Source: an uncultured bacterium (lineage in GTDB: Bacteria > Desulfobacterota > Desulfobulbia > Desulfobulbales > Desulfobulbaceae). From it: a stretch of DNA of 12,905 bases. The notes beneath the pieces are model-generated. The model was given only the letters and a program-made list of their open reading frames with translations, was not told the origin of the DNA and did not search any database. The stretch covers positions 1 to 12,905 of the forward strand of contig CAITZN010000731.1 in the NCBI GenBank assembly GCA_903896915.1, in the 5' to 3' direction. The first letter of the stretch is position 1; every line of letters starts with the position of its first letter. The position numbers were made by a program, and so were the translations under genes. This document shows, one piece after another, positions 1 through 6,691 of this stretch.

Positions 1-60
1 CATCGTAATCATAAGAATAATTTCGACACAGGCCACTGTGCATGTTGCCGGTTAAAAGAC

Positions 61-89
61 TTGCGAAACGGCTGACTCATACTTAATAA
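61..89 (+). promoter_or_regulatory. Possible sigma70-type promoter for the superoxide reductase gene
   Basis: TTGCGA (61-66) and TAATAA (84-89) are separated by 17 bases. They match 4/6 and 3/6 of the sigma70 consensus. Transcription would begin near 96 and give a leader of about 28 bases. The region is AT-rich, so a chance match is likely. Confidence 0.22.
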
Positions 90-123
90 TATTTATCATC
101 AACTCTTTATCGGAGGAATACTT

Positions 124-531
124 ATGTATGACCGACGCGATTTCCTAAAAACAACAGTTGCAGCAGCTTCTGTTCTGGCAATTAGCTCTGTCCCCCGAGC
201 CTTTGCCGCTGGCACAGCTATGTACACCAATATTATCTACACCAAGGATAATCCTGGTACATGGGCGGGAAAAGAGGGCAGTCACGTGCCTGAAGTGACG
301 GTAACGGGCGCAAAAATTACAGTGGTCACCAAGCACCCGATGACGGATAAGCACTTCATAGTCAGACATACCCTTGTTCTCGAGGATGGCACCTACGTGG
401 GCGGCACGACTTTCACGCCTGCGGACAAACCGGAATCCAGCTATGAATTACCGGCAGGCTACAAAGGAAAGGTCTATGCCACCAGTTTTTGCAATCAACA
501 TGATTTTTGGTTGACCGAGACGATGGTCTGA
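124..531 (+). CDS. Tat-exported superoxide reductase (neelaredoxin/class II SOR-like)
   Basis: The 135-residue product looks like a mononuclear-iron superoxide reductase, which reduces superoxide to hydrogen peroxide without making oxygen. A twin-arginine signal is visible: DRRDFLK at residues 3-9, a hydrophobic stretch to about 24, and AFA at 26-28 as likely cleavage site. The enzyme should therefore act folded in the periplasm. The mature part carries the five expected iron ligands: H54 (SHVPE), H71 (HPM), H77 (DKHF), and C123 and H126 (CNQH). There is no N-terminal desulforedoxin domain, so it is the one-iron type. The usual E-K-H before the first ligand reads E-G-S-H, so the catalytic lysine and the glutamate ligand are absent or shifted. 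GGAGG at 112-116 lies 7 bases before the ATG. It is a single-gene unit closed by the terminator at 562-600. Family assignment is solid; activity is inferred. Confidence 0.88.
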   Translation: MYDRRDFLKTTVAAASVLAISSVPRAFAAGTAMYTNIIYTKDNPGTWAGKEGSHVPEVTVTGAKITVVTKHPMTDKHFIVRHTLVLEDGTYVGGTTFTPADKPESSYELPAGYKGKVYATSFCNQHDFWLTETMV

Positions 532-561
532 GCTTTTACTGCTGATTACAATCAGTTGCAC

Positions 562-600
562 ACAAGGTTATACCTCTGTGAGGTATAACCTTGTTTTTTT
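562..600 (+). terminator. Intrinsic terminator after the superoxide reductase gene
   Basis: A perfect 14-base-pair stem (562-575 with 581-594) closes a 5-base loop and runs into seven T residues (594-600). It lies 30 bases after the superoxide reductase stop codon. Its 3' end is 41 bases before the citrate synthase start, so that gene needs a promoter within or just after it, or readthrough. Confidence 0.9.
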
Positions 601-610
601 CACAAAATAC

Positions 611-629
611 CAACCTTAACCAAAGGTTG
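611..629 (+). promoter_or_regulatory. Small hairpin just upstream of the citrate synthase ribosome binding site
   Basis: CAACCTT (611-617) and AAGGTTG (623-629) form a perfect 7-base-pair stem with a 5-base loop. It ends two bases before the GGGAG ribosome binding site (632-636). AAGGTT and AACCTT also occur in the arms of the terminator at 562-594, so alternative pairings between the two hairpins are possible. A regulatory role is inference. Confidence 0.35.
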
Positions 630-641
630 TCGGGAGCATAT

Positions 642-1790
642 ATGACAAAGCAATCTATCCAAACAACCGATGCAATCGATGCAGGAATGCAAGACGTCAT
701 TGCCTGCGATTCTTCCATCTGCCTGGTCGACGGGGCAGCCTGCCGACTGCTTTATCGCGGCTACGACATCGTTGAGCTGGCCGAACACTCCACCTTCGAG
801 GAGGTTGCCTACCTCCTCTGGTATGGTCGCCTTCCCGGATTCACCGAATTCCAGGCCTTTCTCGACGGCTTCACCGGTTGCATGAAATTACCAGTGGAAA
901 CCGTTATGATTCTGCGCATGTTCCCACATGCCGCCACGCCCATGGAGGTGCTGCGAACCGCAGTTTCATCTCTTGGCCACTGGGATCCTGACAGCGGCAA
1001 CACCCGGCTCGATGCTTGCCTGCGGAAGGCACAGCGTCTCACCGAACGCATCCCCATGATCATCGCTTCGCATCAGCGCCTCCGCGACGGCAAGGAACCG
1101 CTCGAACCGATGTCCAATAACGGCATTGCCTTCAATTTTCTTTACACTCTTCAGGGCAAGGAACCCGATCCGATCATGGTCAAAGCAATGGACACCTCGC
1201 TTATCCTCCATGCCGACCACGAACTCAATGCCTCAACCTTTGCCGCCAGGGTGACTGCTGCGACCATGACTGATATCTATTCGGCCGTGACCAGCGCCAT
1301 CGCAGCGCTCAAGGGTCCGCTTCATGGCGGCGCCAATGCAGAAGTCATGAAGATGCTCGATGAGATTGGTACGCCTGAAAAAGCAGCAGATTGGGTTTTG
1401 CCGCGTCTGAATACGAAACAAAAAATTCCGGGATTCGGTCATCGGGTCTACCGTTGCGAAGATCCGCGCGCCACCGTGCTGCGCAAAAAGGTGCAGGAGA
1501 TCACCGCACTTACCGGCGAAACCCAATACTATGAGATCGCCCAGGCGGTGGAGAAAGTCATGTTGAGCAATTCCAAGGTATTCCCCAACGTCGATTTTTA
1601 TTCCGCCCCGCTCTACCATGCTATGGGTATTCCCGTGGAACTGTTTACTCCGATTTTCGCTGTCAGTAGAACCGTCGGCTGGACCGCCCATATTCTCGAA
1701 CAATGGAAAAACAACCGGCTGATCAGACCCAATGCCCGCTATACCGGCCCGTCACTCACCCCGTATGCTAATATCGGTTCGAGGTCCTAA
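642..1790 (+). CDS. gltA: Citrate synthase (Si-type, short form; methylcitrate synthase possible)
   Basis: This 382-residue enzyme should condense oxaloacetate with acetyl-CoA to citrate in the cytoplasm. The N-terminal DGAACRLLYRGYDI (30-43) is the usual opening of the roughly 380-residue citrate/methylcitrate synthase group. Catalytic and binding residues are in place: H193 (ADHELNAST), H228 (GPLHGGAN), H267 (GFGHRVY) and D318 (PNVDFYS). I chose ATG 642 because GGGAG (632-636) lies 5 bases before it and the protein begins in family style. An in-frame TTG at 591 would lie inside the terminator. Citrate and 2-methylcitrate synthases of this size are hard to separate by eye. No prpB, prpD, aconitase or isocitrate dehydrogenase gene is in the window, so the pathway stays open. 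The gene converges with the phosphodiesterase gene and no clear terminator separates them. Confidence 0.93.
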   Translation: MTKQSIQTTDAIDAGMQDVIACDSSICLVDGAACRLLYRGYDIVELAEHSTFEEVAYLLWYGRLPGFTEFQAFLDGFTGCMKLPVETVMILRMFPHAATPMEVLRTAVSSLGHWDPDSGNTRLDACLRKAQRLTERIPMIIASHQRLRDGKEPLEPMSNNGIAFNFLYTLQGKEPDPIMVKAMDTSLILHADHELNASTFAARVTAATMTDIYSAVTSAIAALKGPLHGGANAEVMKMLDEIGTPEKAADWVLPRLNTKQKIPGFGHRVYRCEDPRATVLRKKVQEITALTGETQYYEIAQAVEKVMLSNSKVFPNVDFYSAPLYHAMGIPVELFTPIFAVSRTVGWTAHILEQWKNNRLIRPNARYTGPSLTPYANIGSRS

Positions 1791-1804
1791 AGGGAGTCAG
1801 CACT

Positions 1805-2692
1805 TCAACCCCTTTGCCGTAACTCATAGACGGCCGATTCAAGAAAATCGGTAAAGATGCCGGTAACGCCGAAGCGAAACAGTTGTTGTTGACGGGACGG
1901 ATCGTTAACGGTGAATACGTTGATGTGCAGGCCTGCGGCGCGCAAGATTTTGACTAGGGTCGCATCAACGTAGGTGTCCTCGGCGTGGTAGGCACAGACA
2001 CCGAGTTTTTTCAGATAGGCGATGAGATTGGGTGGCGGGGAGCCTGCCTGAAGGGCAGCGGTCGCCACCTCAGGGGCTAACCTGTGGCAGGTTCTCAGAT
2101 ATCCGTGGTTAAACGAGGAGATGATAACATCTTCGGTGGCTGCGGCGAAACGAACCTCCCGGATTACCTCCGGCACAATCTCGTCGTTCATCCGGGAGTG
2201 ACGCATATCCTTGATTTCAATATTGAGCGGCATCGTGTTCGACTTTGCCCAGGCCAGCAGCTCCCGCAGAGTCAGGATTCGTTGCGGCATGAGGGACAAG
2301 AGATGGAGACGATCAACACTGCCGTGCCGCAGGGTAGCAAAGGGATCGGTGTCGATAAACCAAGTGCCGAGATCAAGGAGGCGTAACTGCGAAAGTTCCC
2401 AATCACAGAGATTGAGACTGCTCAGACCAAGCTCTTTGACCACGAAGGCGGCATTGGACGTTCTGGTTAAGTCCTGATCGTGAAAGACCACGCCCACGCC
2501 ATCAGCGGTGAGTTGAACATCCAGTTCAATCATCTGGCTACGACAGAGGCTCTGAGCAAAGGCGCAGAGGGTGTTCTCCGGATAACAGGCCCGGTAGCCG
2601 CGGTGGGCTATGAGCAGGGGCTGCAAAGCAAACCGATCGAAAAACCGGTAACATGAAGATGTGCTCCTGGTAGCCGCACCCGTAGCGTGCAT
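1805..2692 (-). CDS. Glycerophosphodiester phosphodiesterase family protein
   Basis: The 295-residue product has the GDPD TIM-barrel signatures: HRG at 30-32 (catalytic H30), PENT at 38-41, metal-binding E56 and D58 (ELD), catalytic H71 (FHD) and E159/K161 (NIEIKD). Such enzymes hydrolyse glycerophosphodiesters to glycerol-3-phosphate and an alcohol. No signal peptide is evident, so a cytoplasmic UgpQ-like enzyme is more likely than a periplasmic GlpQ. I chose ATG 2692 because GAGGG sits 5 bases upstream; an in-frame TTG at 2704 would place that site inside the gene. It is last in the lemA/TPM run, starting 15 bases after the stop of the preceding gene, which suggests a link to membrane lipid turnover. 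The substrate cannot be read from sequence. Confidence 0.9.
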   Translation of the reverse strand: MHATGAATRSTSSCYRFFDRFALQPLLIAHRGYRACYPENTLCAFAQSLCRSQMIELDVQLTADGVGVVFHDQDLTRTSNAAFVVKELGLSSLNLCDWELSQLRLLDLGTWFIDTDPFATLRHGSVDRLHLLSLMPQRILTLRELLAWAKSNTMPLNIEIKDMRHSRMNDEIVPEVIREVRFAAATEDVIISSFNHGYLRTCHRLAPEVATAALQAGSPPPNLIAYLKKLGVCAYHAEDTYVDATLVKILRAAGLHINVFTVNDPSRQQQLFRFGVTGIFTDFLESAVYELRQRG

Positions 2693-2707
2693 AGCTTCCC
2701 TCAATGT

Positions 2708-3398
2708 TTATGTGACTTTGAGCGTATGGCGGAGTTTGCTATTCGAAGCTTCGATAATCAGATCGCTTAATTCGTTGCGATCGTCATCTTTGGGCGGGAA
2801 ATGGGTACGCAAGAGGCTACCGATCTCTTCGATGATGGCGCAGAGGGCCGCTCCTTGCTGTTTCTCACTGATACCTGTCGTCAATCGCTTGACGAATTCC
2901 TGCCAGGTCTGCTGGGGAATTTTTTCGTTGATACCCCGATCACCCAGTATCCAGACTCGGCGCTCAAGCACCGAGATATAAATCAAGACCCCGTTGGCAT
3001 CTCTGGTGGCCTGGAGTCCTGCGGCATAAAAATGGGAAAAAGCCGCGCGCTCCACTTCGGCTGCAGCCCGTTGCCTGCGGATGAAAAGCCGCATCAGTGC
3101 AGGGCTGCTGCGCACAATCAGGCGACCAAAAAGGAAAAACACCGAAAGATAGCCGAGAAAAAGCCACAGCACCTCGCCCTGCCACCAGAAAAAAGAACTC
3201 GTAACAAGGGATGCCGCCAAGGCAACGGGCAAAGCCAACACCGCAGCCCCGGTGAGTTCAGCCTCAGGGTAGGCGTGACTTGCCGATACCACCATGGGCA
3301 CAATTTCGCCGGCGGTCTGCTGCTCGGCACGCTGTACAGCCTGGGTAATGTCCAGTTGTTCGTCCTGGGTAAAAAAAAACTTCTGCTAATGTCTGCAT
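2708..3398 (-). CDS. Membrane TPM-domain protein (COG3762-like) with apparent frameshift in a T9 run
   Basis: The open frame encodes a membrane protein with two hydrophobic segments (about AAVLALPVALAASLVTSS and EVLWLFLGYLSVFFLFGRLI) inserted in a TPM fold, then the second half of the fold (ANGVLIYISV, KIPQQTWQEF). In the same frame the family's N-terminal part is readable upstream of GTG 3301: F-F-T-Q-D-E-Q, then ITQAVQRAEQQTAGEIVPMV. That frame hits TAG at 3388-3386 and has no ATG. An ATG at 3398, two bases after the stop of the preceding TPM gene, reads MQTLAEVFF but is out of frame by one base. Removing one T from the nine-T run (A9 at 3371-3379 on the + strand) joins them into a 229-residue protein. 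Options are sequencing error, slippage-dependent expression, phase variation or a recent mutation. Starting at GTG 3301 would cut the TPM domain. TPM proteins are poorly characterised. Confidence 0.75.
3371..3379 (-). other. Nine-base T homopolymer at the frame break of the second TPM gene
   Basis: The coding strand has nine consecutive T residues about 20 bases after the probable ATG at 3398. Eight would put that ATG in frame with the TPM domain. Runs of this length are prone to polymerase slippage and to base-count errors in sequencing. Confidence 0.9.
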
Positions 3399-3400
3399 GG

Positions 3401-4291
3401 TTACCATTCTCCCGAAGCACCGCCGCCGCCAAATCCACCACCACCTCCGCTGAAACCGCCTAAGCCACCCCCTCCTCCGCCAATACTGCCACCCGGGAAA
3501 AATCCGCCTGGTCCAAAGCGATTCCCGTTACTGGATCCGGCCAGTGCACTGGCAAGAAGCGCCCCAAGGATACCGCCGGGAATTAACAGTGCAAAGGGTA
3601 GCCAACCTGAAAAACCGGAAAGAAAGAGGGCTGCCACCGGGGCAAAAACCCCACCAGCAATAGCTGCCACAGGTTTTTTCTGATTAAACATACTCCCGAT
3701 AGCAGCTAGGCCGATAAGTAAAAACACCACAAACCCACCGGGGTCGCGGCGTGGTTGTTTTTTCACAGGTTGACGACCTTTTCCTTTATATTCCCCTTTG
3801 ACTACGGCGACCATGGCCCCGACCCCGTCAATTACCCCCTGATCGTAATTGCCCTGCCTAAAGGCTGGCACCATCGATTCACTAATGATCCTCCCGGCAA
3901 CAAGATCGGTTAACTTGCCCTCAAGGCCATATCCCGTTTCAATCCTGATTTTACGATCCTTAGCCGAAATGAACAGCAAAGCCCCGTTATCAGTCCCTTT
4001 CTGCCCGATCTTCCAGGTTTCGACCACCTTGAGGGTATACTGCTCCAGACTGTCACCCTCAAGACTGGGGACAGTCAAGACCACAATCTGGGTAGACTCA
4101 TTCTGCTCCAGAGTCTGCAAGGTCTTTTCGAGCATTTGCACCGAGCTTGCTGAAAGAATACGGGCCGTATCGTTAACCCTGCCTTTCAGGGGCGGGACAT
4201 CCAAAGCGTGAGCCCCAGGGATCATCACCCCGGTTACCAGGAGGAAAACGATGAAAAACGGCTGAATCAGAAGATTACGAAATGCTCTCAT
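3401..4291 (-). CDS. YgcG-type TPM-domain membrane protein with glycine-rich tail
   Basis: The 296-residue product opens with a Sec signal peptide (hydrophobic core about 10-24, AHA at 27-29). A TPM domain follows (about 31-165) with the conserved GRVNDTARILS and DNGALLFISAKDRKIRIETGYGLEG signatures. Then come a basic linker (166-184) and two or three hydrophobic segments (about 186-202, 206-225, 229-251). The extreme C-terminus (258-296) is almost all glycine with some Phe and ends GASGEW, a typical tail in this family. The TPM domain should lie in the periplasm. Such proteins are regularly found beside LemA and a second TPM membrane protein, and that order is seen here. CGGAG lies 5 bases before the ATG, and the gene follows lemA by 15 bases. 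Family roles proposed elsewhere, such as photosystem II repair in plants, do not transfer safely. Confidence 0.9.
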   Translation of the reverse strand: MRAFRNLLIQPFFIVFLLVTGVMIPGAHALDVPPLKGRVNDTARILSASSVQMLEKTLQTLEQNESTQIVVLTVPSLEGDSLEQYTLKVVETWKIGQKGTDNGALLFISAKDRKIRIETGYGLEGKLTDLVAGRIISESMVPAFRQGNYDQGVIDGVGAMVAVVKGEYKGKGRQPVKKQPRRDPGGFVVFLLIGLAAIGSMFNQKKPVAAIAGGVFAPVAALFLSGFSGWLPFALLIPGGILGALLASALAGSSNGNRFGPGGFFPGGSIGGGGGGLGGFSGGGGGFGGGGASGEW

Positions 4292-4306
4292 GCCGACTCC
4301 GAGATC

Positions 4307-4894
4307 TTAAAACTTTACCTTAGGCGTTTCTTTGGCATCGGCCGCAGCCTTGAAATATTCTTTGCGCTCCAGATGAAGCAGGAGCGAATTGGTCAAGCTT
4401 TCGGGAAACTTGCGGATAGATCCATTAAAAACCTCAACGGCCTGATTGTAACGCTGACGGGCGACATTAATCCTATTTTCTGTCCCTTCCAGCTGGTTCT
4501 GCAGATCACGGAAGTTCTGGTTTGCCTTCAAATCAGGATATTTTTCGACCACCACCATCAGTTTGGACAGAGCTGAGGACAGCCCCCCTTGTGCATCCTG
4601 AAGTTGCTGCATCGCCTTTGGATTGCTCAAATCTTTGGGTGTAATCTGCACTGCTGTTGCCTTGGAGCGGGCCGTGATCACCCCTGTCAGTGTCTCCTGC
4701 TCGTGTTTGGCATAGCCTTTCACGGTCTCGACCAGATTAGGAATAAGATCCGCCCGACGCTGCAGGTTCGCTTCGATATCGGCCCAAGCTTTAAACACCC
4801 CTTCTTCCTTAGTTTGCAACGCATTGTAGCCACAACCTGAAATCAAGAACAGGGTCATAAACGCCGCCAGCACATTGGTAAATACTCTCTTCAT
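4307..4894 (-). CDS. lemA: LemA family lipoprotein
   Basis: The 195-residue product begins with a lipoprotein signal: MKR, a hydrophobic core, then the lipobox LISGC with C21 as lipidation site. The LemA domain follows: YNALQ (23-27), [21 protein letters not shown] (33-53), [12 protein letters not shown] (58-69), TARSKA (74-79), and the late [20 protein letters not shown] (127-146). The rest is largely helical. I chose ATG 4894 because GGAGG lies 6 bases before it and the signal peptide starts there; an in-frame start at 4966 would add 24 unlike residues and overlap the gmhB end. LemA proteins are widespread but without a settled function. Here the gene heads a tight run with two TPM genes and a phosphodiesterase gene, which suggests an envelope role. 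A 75-base gap separates it from gmhB, and no convincing promoter or terminator was seen there. Confidence 0.93.
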   Translation of the reverse strand: MKRVFTNVLAAFMTLFLISGCGYNALQTKEEGVFKAWADIEANLQRRADLIPNLVETVKGYAKHEQETLTGVITARSKATAVQITPKDLSNPKAMQQLQDAQGGLSSALSKLMVVVEKYPDLKANQNFRDLQNQLEGTENRINVARQRYNQAVEVFNGSIRKFPESLTNSLLLHLERKEYFKAAADAKETPKVKF

Positions 4895-4969
4895 TGTACA
4901 CCTCCGATGTCTCATACTCTCTATGGAATCAATCAAAGCGAACGCCTGCTCCTGAAGTGGACCCAACGT

Positions 4970-5629
4970 TCAATAAATATCCCCTTTATCTTCGTCTCCT
5001 GCTTTCTCTTCTTCATCCCCGCCGAGAATCCATCGAACCGCAGCCCCCAGATCCTCGGCGATATAATCAGGCTGAACGACCTGGCCCGGTCCAATATACG
5101 CGGCATCACCCCTGCCATACCCAGTCAGCACCAATATAGTTGTAGCGCCAACGGCAGCACCACAACGAAGATCCGACCAACGATCACCCACAACAAAAGA
5201 ACGCCGCAGGTCAATGCTGAGATCTGTCGCTGCCTGTTCCAACAGGCCGGTCTTCGGCTTACGGCATTTACAATCAACCCTGAATCGCTCTTCTTTGGCC
5301 TCAGGATGGTGCGGACAGACATAGAGACCATCAATGTGAGCCCCTTCCAGGGCCAACATAAAGGTCATTTCCTGGTGGACCTCATCCAGCAGCGACTCGG
5401 GAAAATAACCTCGTGCCAAACCTGACTGATTGGTGACGACCACAACCGGCAAATAGTGTTCATTGAGGATGCGGATAGCCTCGCCAACCCCGGGCAGCAG
5501 TTGAAACCGGGAGATATGGTTGATGTAGCCCATCTGTTCGTTGATCGTGCCGTCCCGGTCGAGAAAGACTGCTGGTCGCGTCGGCCTGTTCACGGCTGAT
5601 TTTCTGGTCGGGGTATCCGGTTGTCCCAT
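4970..5629 (-). CDS. gmhB: D-glycero-beta-D-manno-heptose-1,7-bisphosphate 7-phosphatase
   Basis: This 219-residue HAD phosphatase should remove the 7-phosphate of heptose 1,7-bisphosphate on the way to ADP-L-glycero-D-manno-heptose, the LPS core sugar donor. HAD motif I is FLDRDGTIN (22-30; D24 nucleophile, D26 acid/base), motif II TNQSG (66-70), motif III RKP (123-125), and motif IV VGDRWSD (147-153). The zinc loop typical of GmhB is present: CPHH (C105, H107) and CKC (C120, C122). Histidinol-phosphate phosphatases share this fold, but waaF next door supports the heptose role. The ATG follows the waaF TAG with no gap, and GGAG lies 9 bases upstream inside waaF, so translation is probably coupled. 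The acidic, lysine-rich C-terminus (EEEKAGDEDKGDIY) is unlike the core family. Confidence 0.92.
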   Translation of the reverse strand: MGQPDTPTRKSAVNRPTRPAVFLDRDGTINEQMGYINHISRFQLLPGVGEAIRILNEHYLPVVVVTNQSGLARGYFPESLLDEVHQEMTFMLALEGAHIDGLYVCPHHPEAKEERFRVDCKCRKPKTGLLEQAATDLSIDLRRSFVVGDRWSDLRCGAAVGATTILVLTGYGRGDAAYIGPGQVVQPDYIAEDLGAAVRWILGGDEEEKAGDEDKGDIY

Positions 5630-6691
5630 CTATGCAGACTCCAATAGTTGCGTAACAGCAGTAAAAACTTCAGCACTGCTTATCAGTTTCATGCATTGAA
5701 AATGTTTTTCAGGACAATGGGTCTTTTTACACGGACTGCAGGGTAACGGTTTACGGATAACCGTGGCATTGTCCGAATATGGCCCGGTCGCGACGTGATC
5801 AGTGGAACCGAAAATGGCCACCATTGGGGTGTGCAGGGCAGCGCCAACATGCATCAATCCGGAATCGTTCGTCACAAAAACAGAACACTCGCCGATCAGC
5901 GCCATAGCCTCAATCAGGCTGGTGGAGCCGGTGAGATCAATCATCCGGTCTTTCGCTTTCCCGGCATGGGCAATGATTTCGGCCGCTGTTTCCCGGTCGG
6001 CCCCGCTCCCGAAAATCACAATACGGGCGTCGGTGCGACGACAGATCATATCAGCCAGTTCGGCGTACTTCTCCGGCGGCCAGCGTTTAGCCGGACCAAA
6101 CGCAGCCCCGGGATTGAAGCCGATCAGCGGCACATCGCCATACTGCACACCGGTACGCTTTTCGATCAGCCTTTTGGCGGCATCGATCTGATCGCCGGGA
6201 ATAAAGAGCTCCAATTCGTTAGGTGAGGTGCGCAGACCCAGCCCGCGGACCATACGCTGGTAATAATGAACCTGATGTTTTTTGATAATATCCGGTTCTT
6301 TGTCCACACCATGGGTGAGCAACAAACTGCGTGCGTCAGTGGTATAGCCGCCTCGGACCGGAATACCGGCCACCCTGGTGATCAACGCCGCCTCAAAAGC
6401 ATTCTGCAGGAGGATAGCGCAGTCGAACTGTTGCAACCGTAACTCTCCAGCAAGCCGTAACATCCCTTTCAGGCCCTGATGCAGCCCCTTTTTTTCATAG
6501 ATAAACAGTTGATCGACCCTGGGGCTGTAGCGAAAAATATCGCTGACCCATGGGTGCACGAGCATGGTGATCTCGCTCTCCGGGAAATTCTCACGGATGG
6601 TCCGAACGGCCGGAGTCGTGATCACCGCATCCCCGATCCAGTTGGTGGAACGGATCAGAATCTTTTTCGGATGCTGCGGGAACGACTTCAT
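5630..6691 (-). CDS. waaF: ADP-heptose:LPS heptosyltransferase II
   Basis: The 353-residue GT-B (family GT9) enzyme should add the second heptose to the inner core of lipopolysaccharide at the cytoplasmic face of the inner membrane. Visible signatures: ILIRSTNWIGDAVITTPA (11-28, catalytic D21), QNAFEAAL (96-103), GFNPGAAFGPAKRWP (191-205), and the ADP-heptose site FVTNDSGLMHVGAAL (272-286). Near the C-terminus is the cysteine cluster CSPC...C...C (C318, C321, C326, C333) that is usual in WaaF. The ATG overlaps the stop of the YcaO gene as ATGA (6691-6688), so the two are translationally coupled. gmhB follows directly. WaaC, gmhA and hldE are not in the window. Confidence 0.94.
   Translation of the reverse strand: MKSFPQHPKKILIRSTNWIGDAVITTPAVRTIRENFPESEITMLVHPWVSDIFRYSPRVDQLFIYEKKGLHQGLKGMLRLAGELRLQQFDCAILLQNAFEAALITRVAGIPVRGGYTTDARSLLLTHGVDKEPDIIKKHQVHYYQRMVRGLGLRTSPNELELFIPGDQIDAAKRLIEKRTGVQYGDVPLIGFNPGAAFGPAKRWPPEKYAELADMICRRTDARIVIFGSGADRETAAEIIAHAGKAKDRMIDLTGSTSLIEAMALIGECSVFVTNDSGLMHVGAALHTPMVAIFGSTDHVATGPYSDNATVIRKPLPCSPCKKTHCPEKHFQCMKLISSAEVFTAVTQLLESA

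Noticed and set aside
82..100. Fur/PerR-like AT-rich palindrome in the superoxide reductase promoter region
   Set aside because: Only about 12 of 19 Fur-box positions match in a region that is AT-rich anyway, so an oxidative-stress operator cannot be claimed.
591..641. TTG start at 591 for citrate synthase
   Set aside because: It lies inside the terminator stem, has no ribosome binding site, and the added 17 residues do not resemble the family. ATG 642 is better supported.
1789..1815. AAAGGG/CCCTTT stem between the convergent citrate synthase and phosphodiesterase genes
   Set aside because: Only six pairs with a 15-base loop and no T run on either strand; too weak for a terminator.
2801..3463. 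Long 220-residue plus-strand ORF opposite the TPM genes
   Set aside because: It is a shadow of the two minus-strand TPM genes, with low-complexity, Lys/Arg/Gln-rich translation and no recognisable domain.
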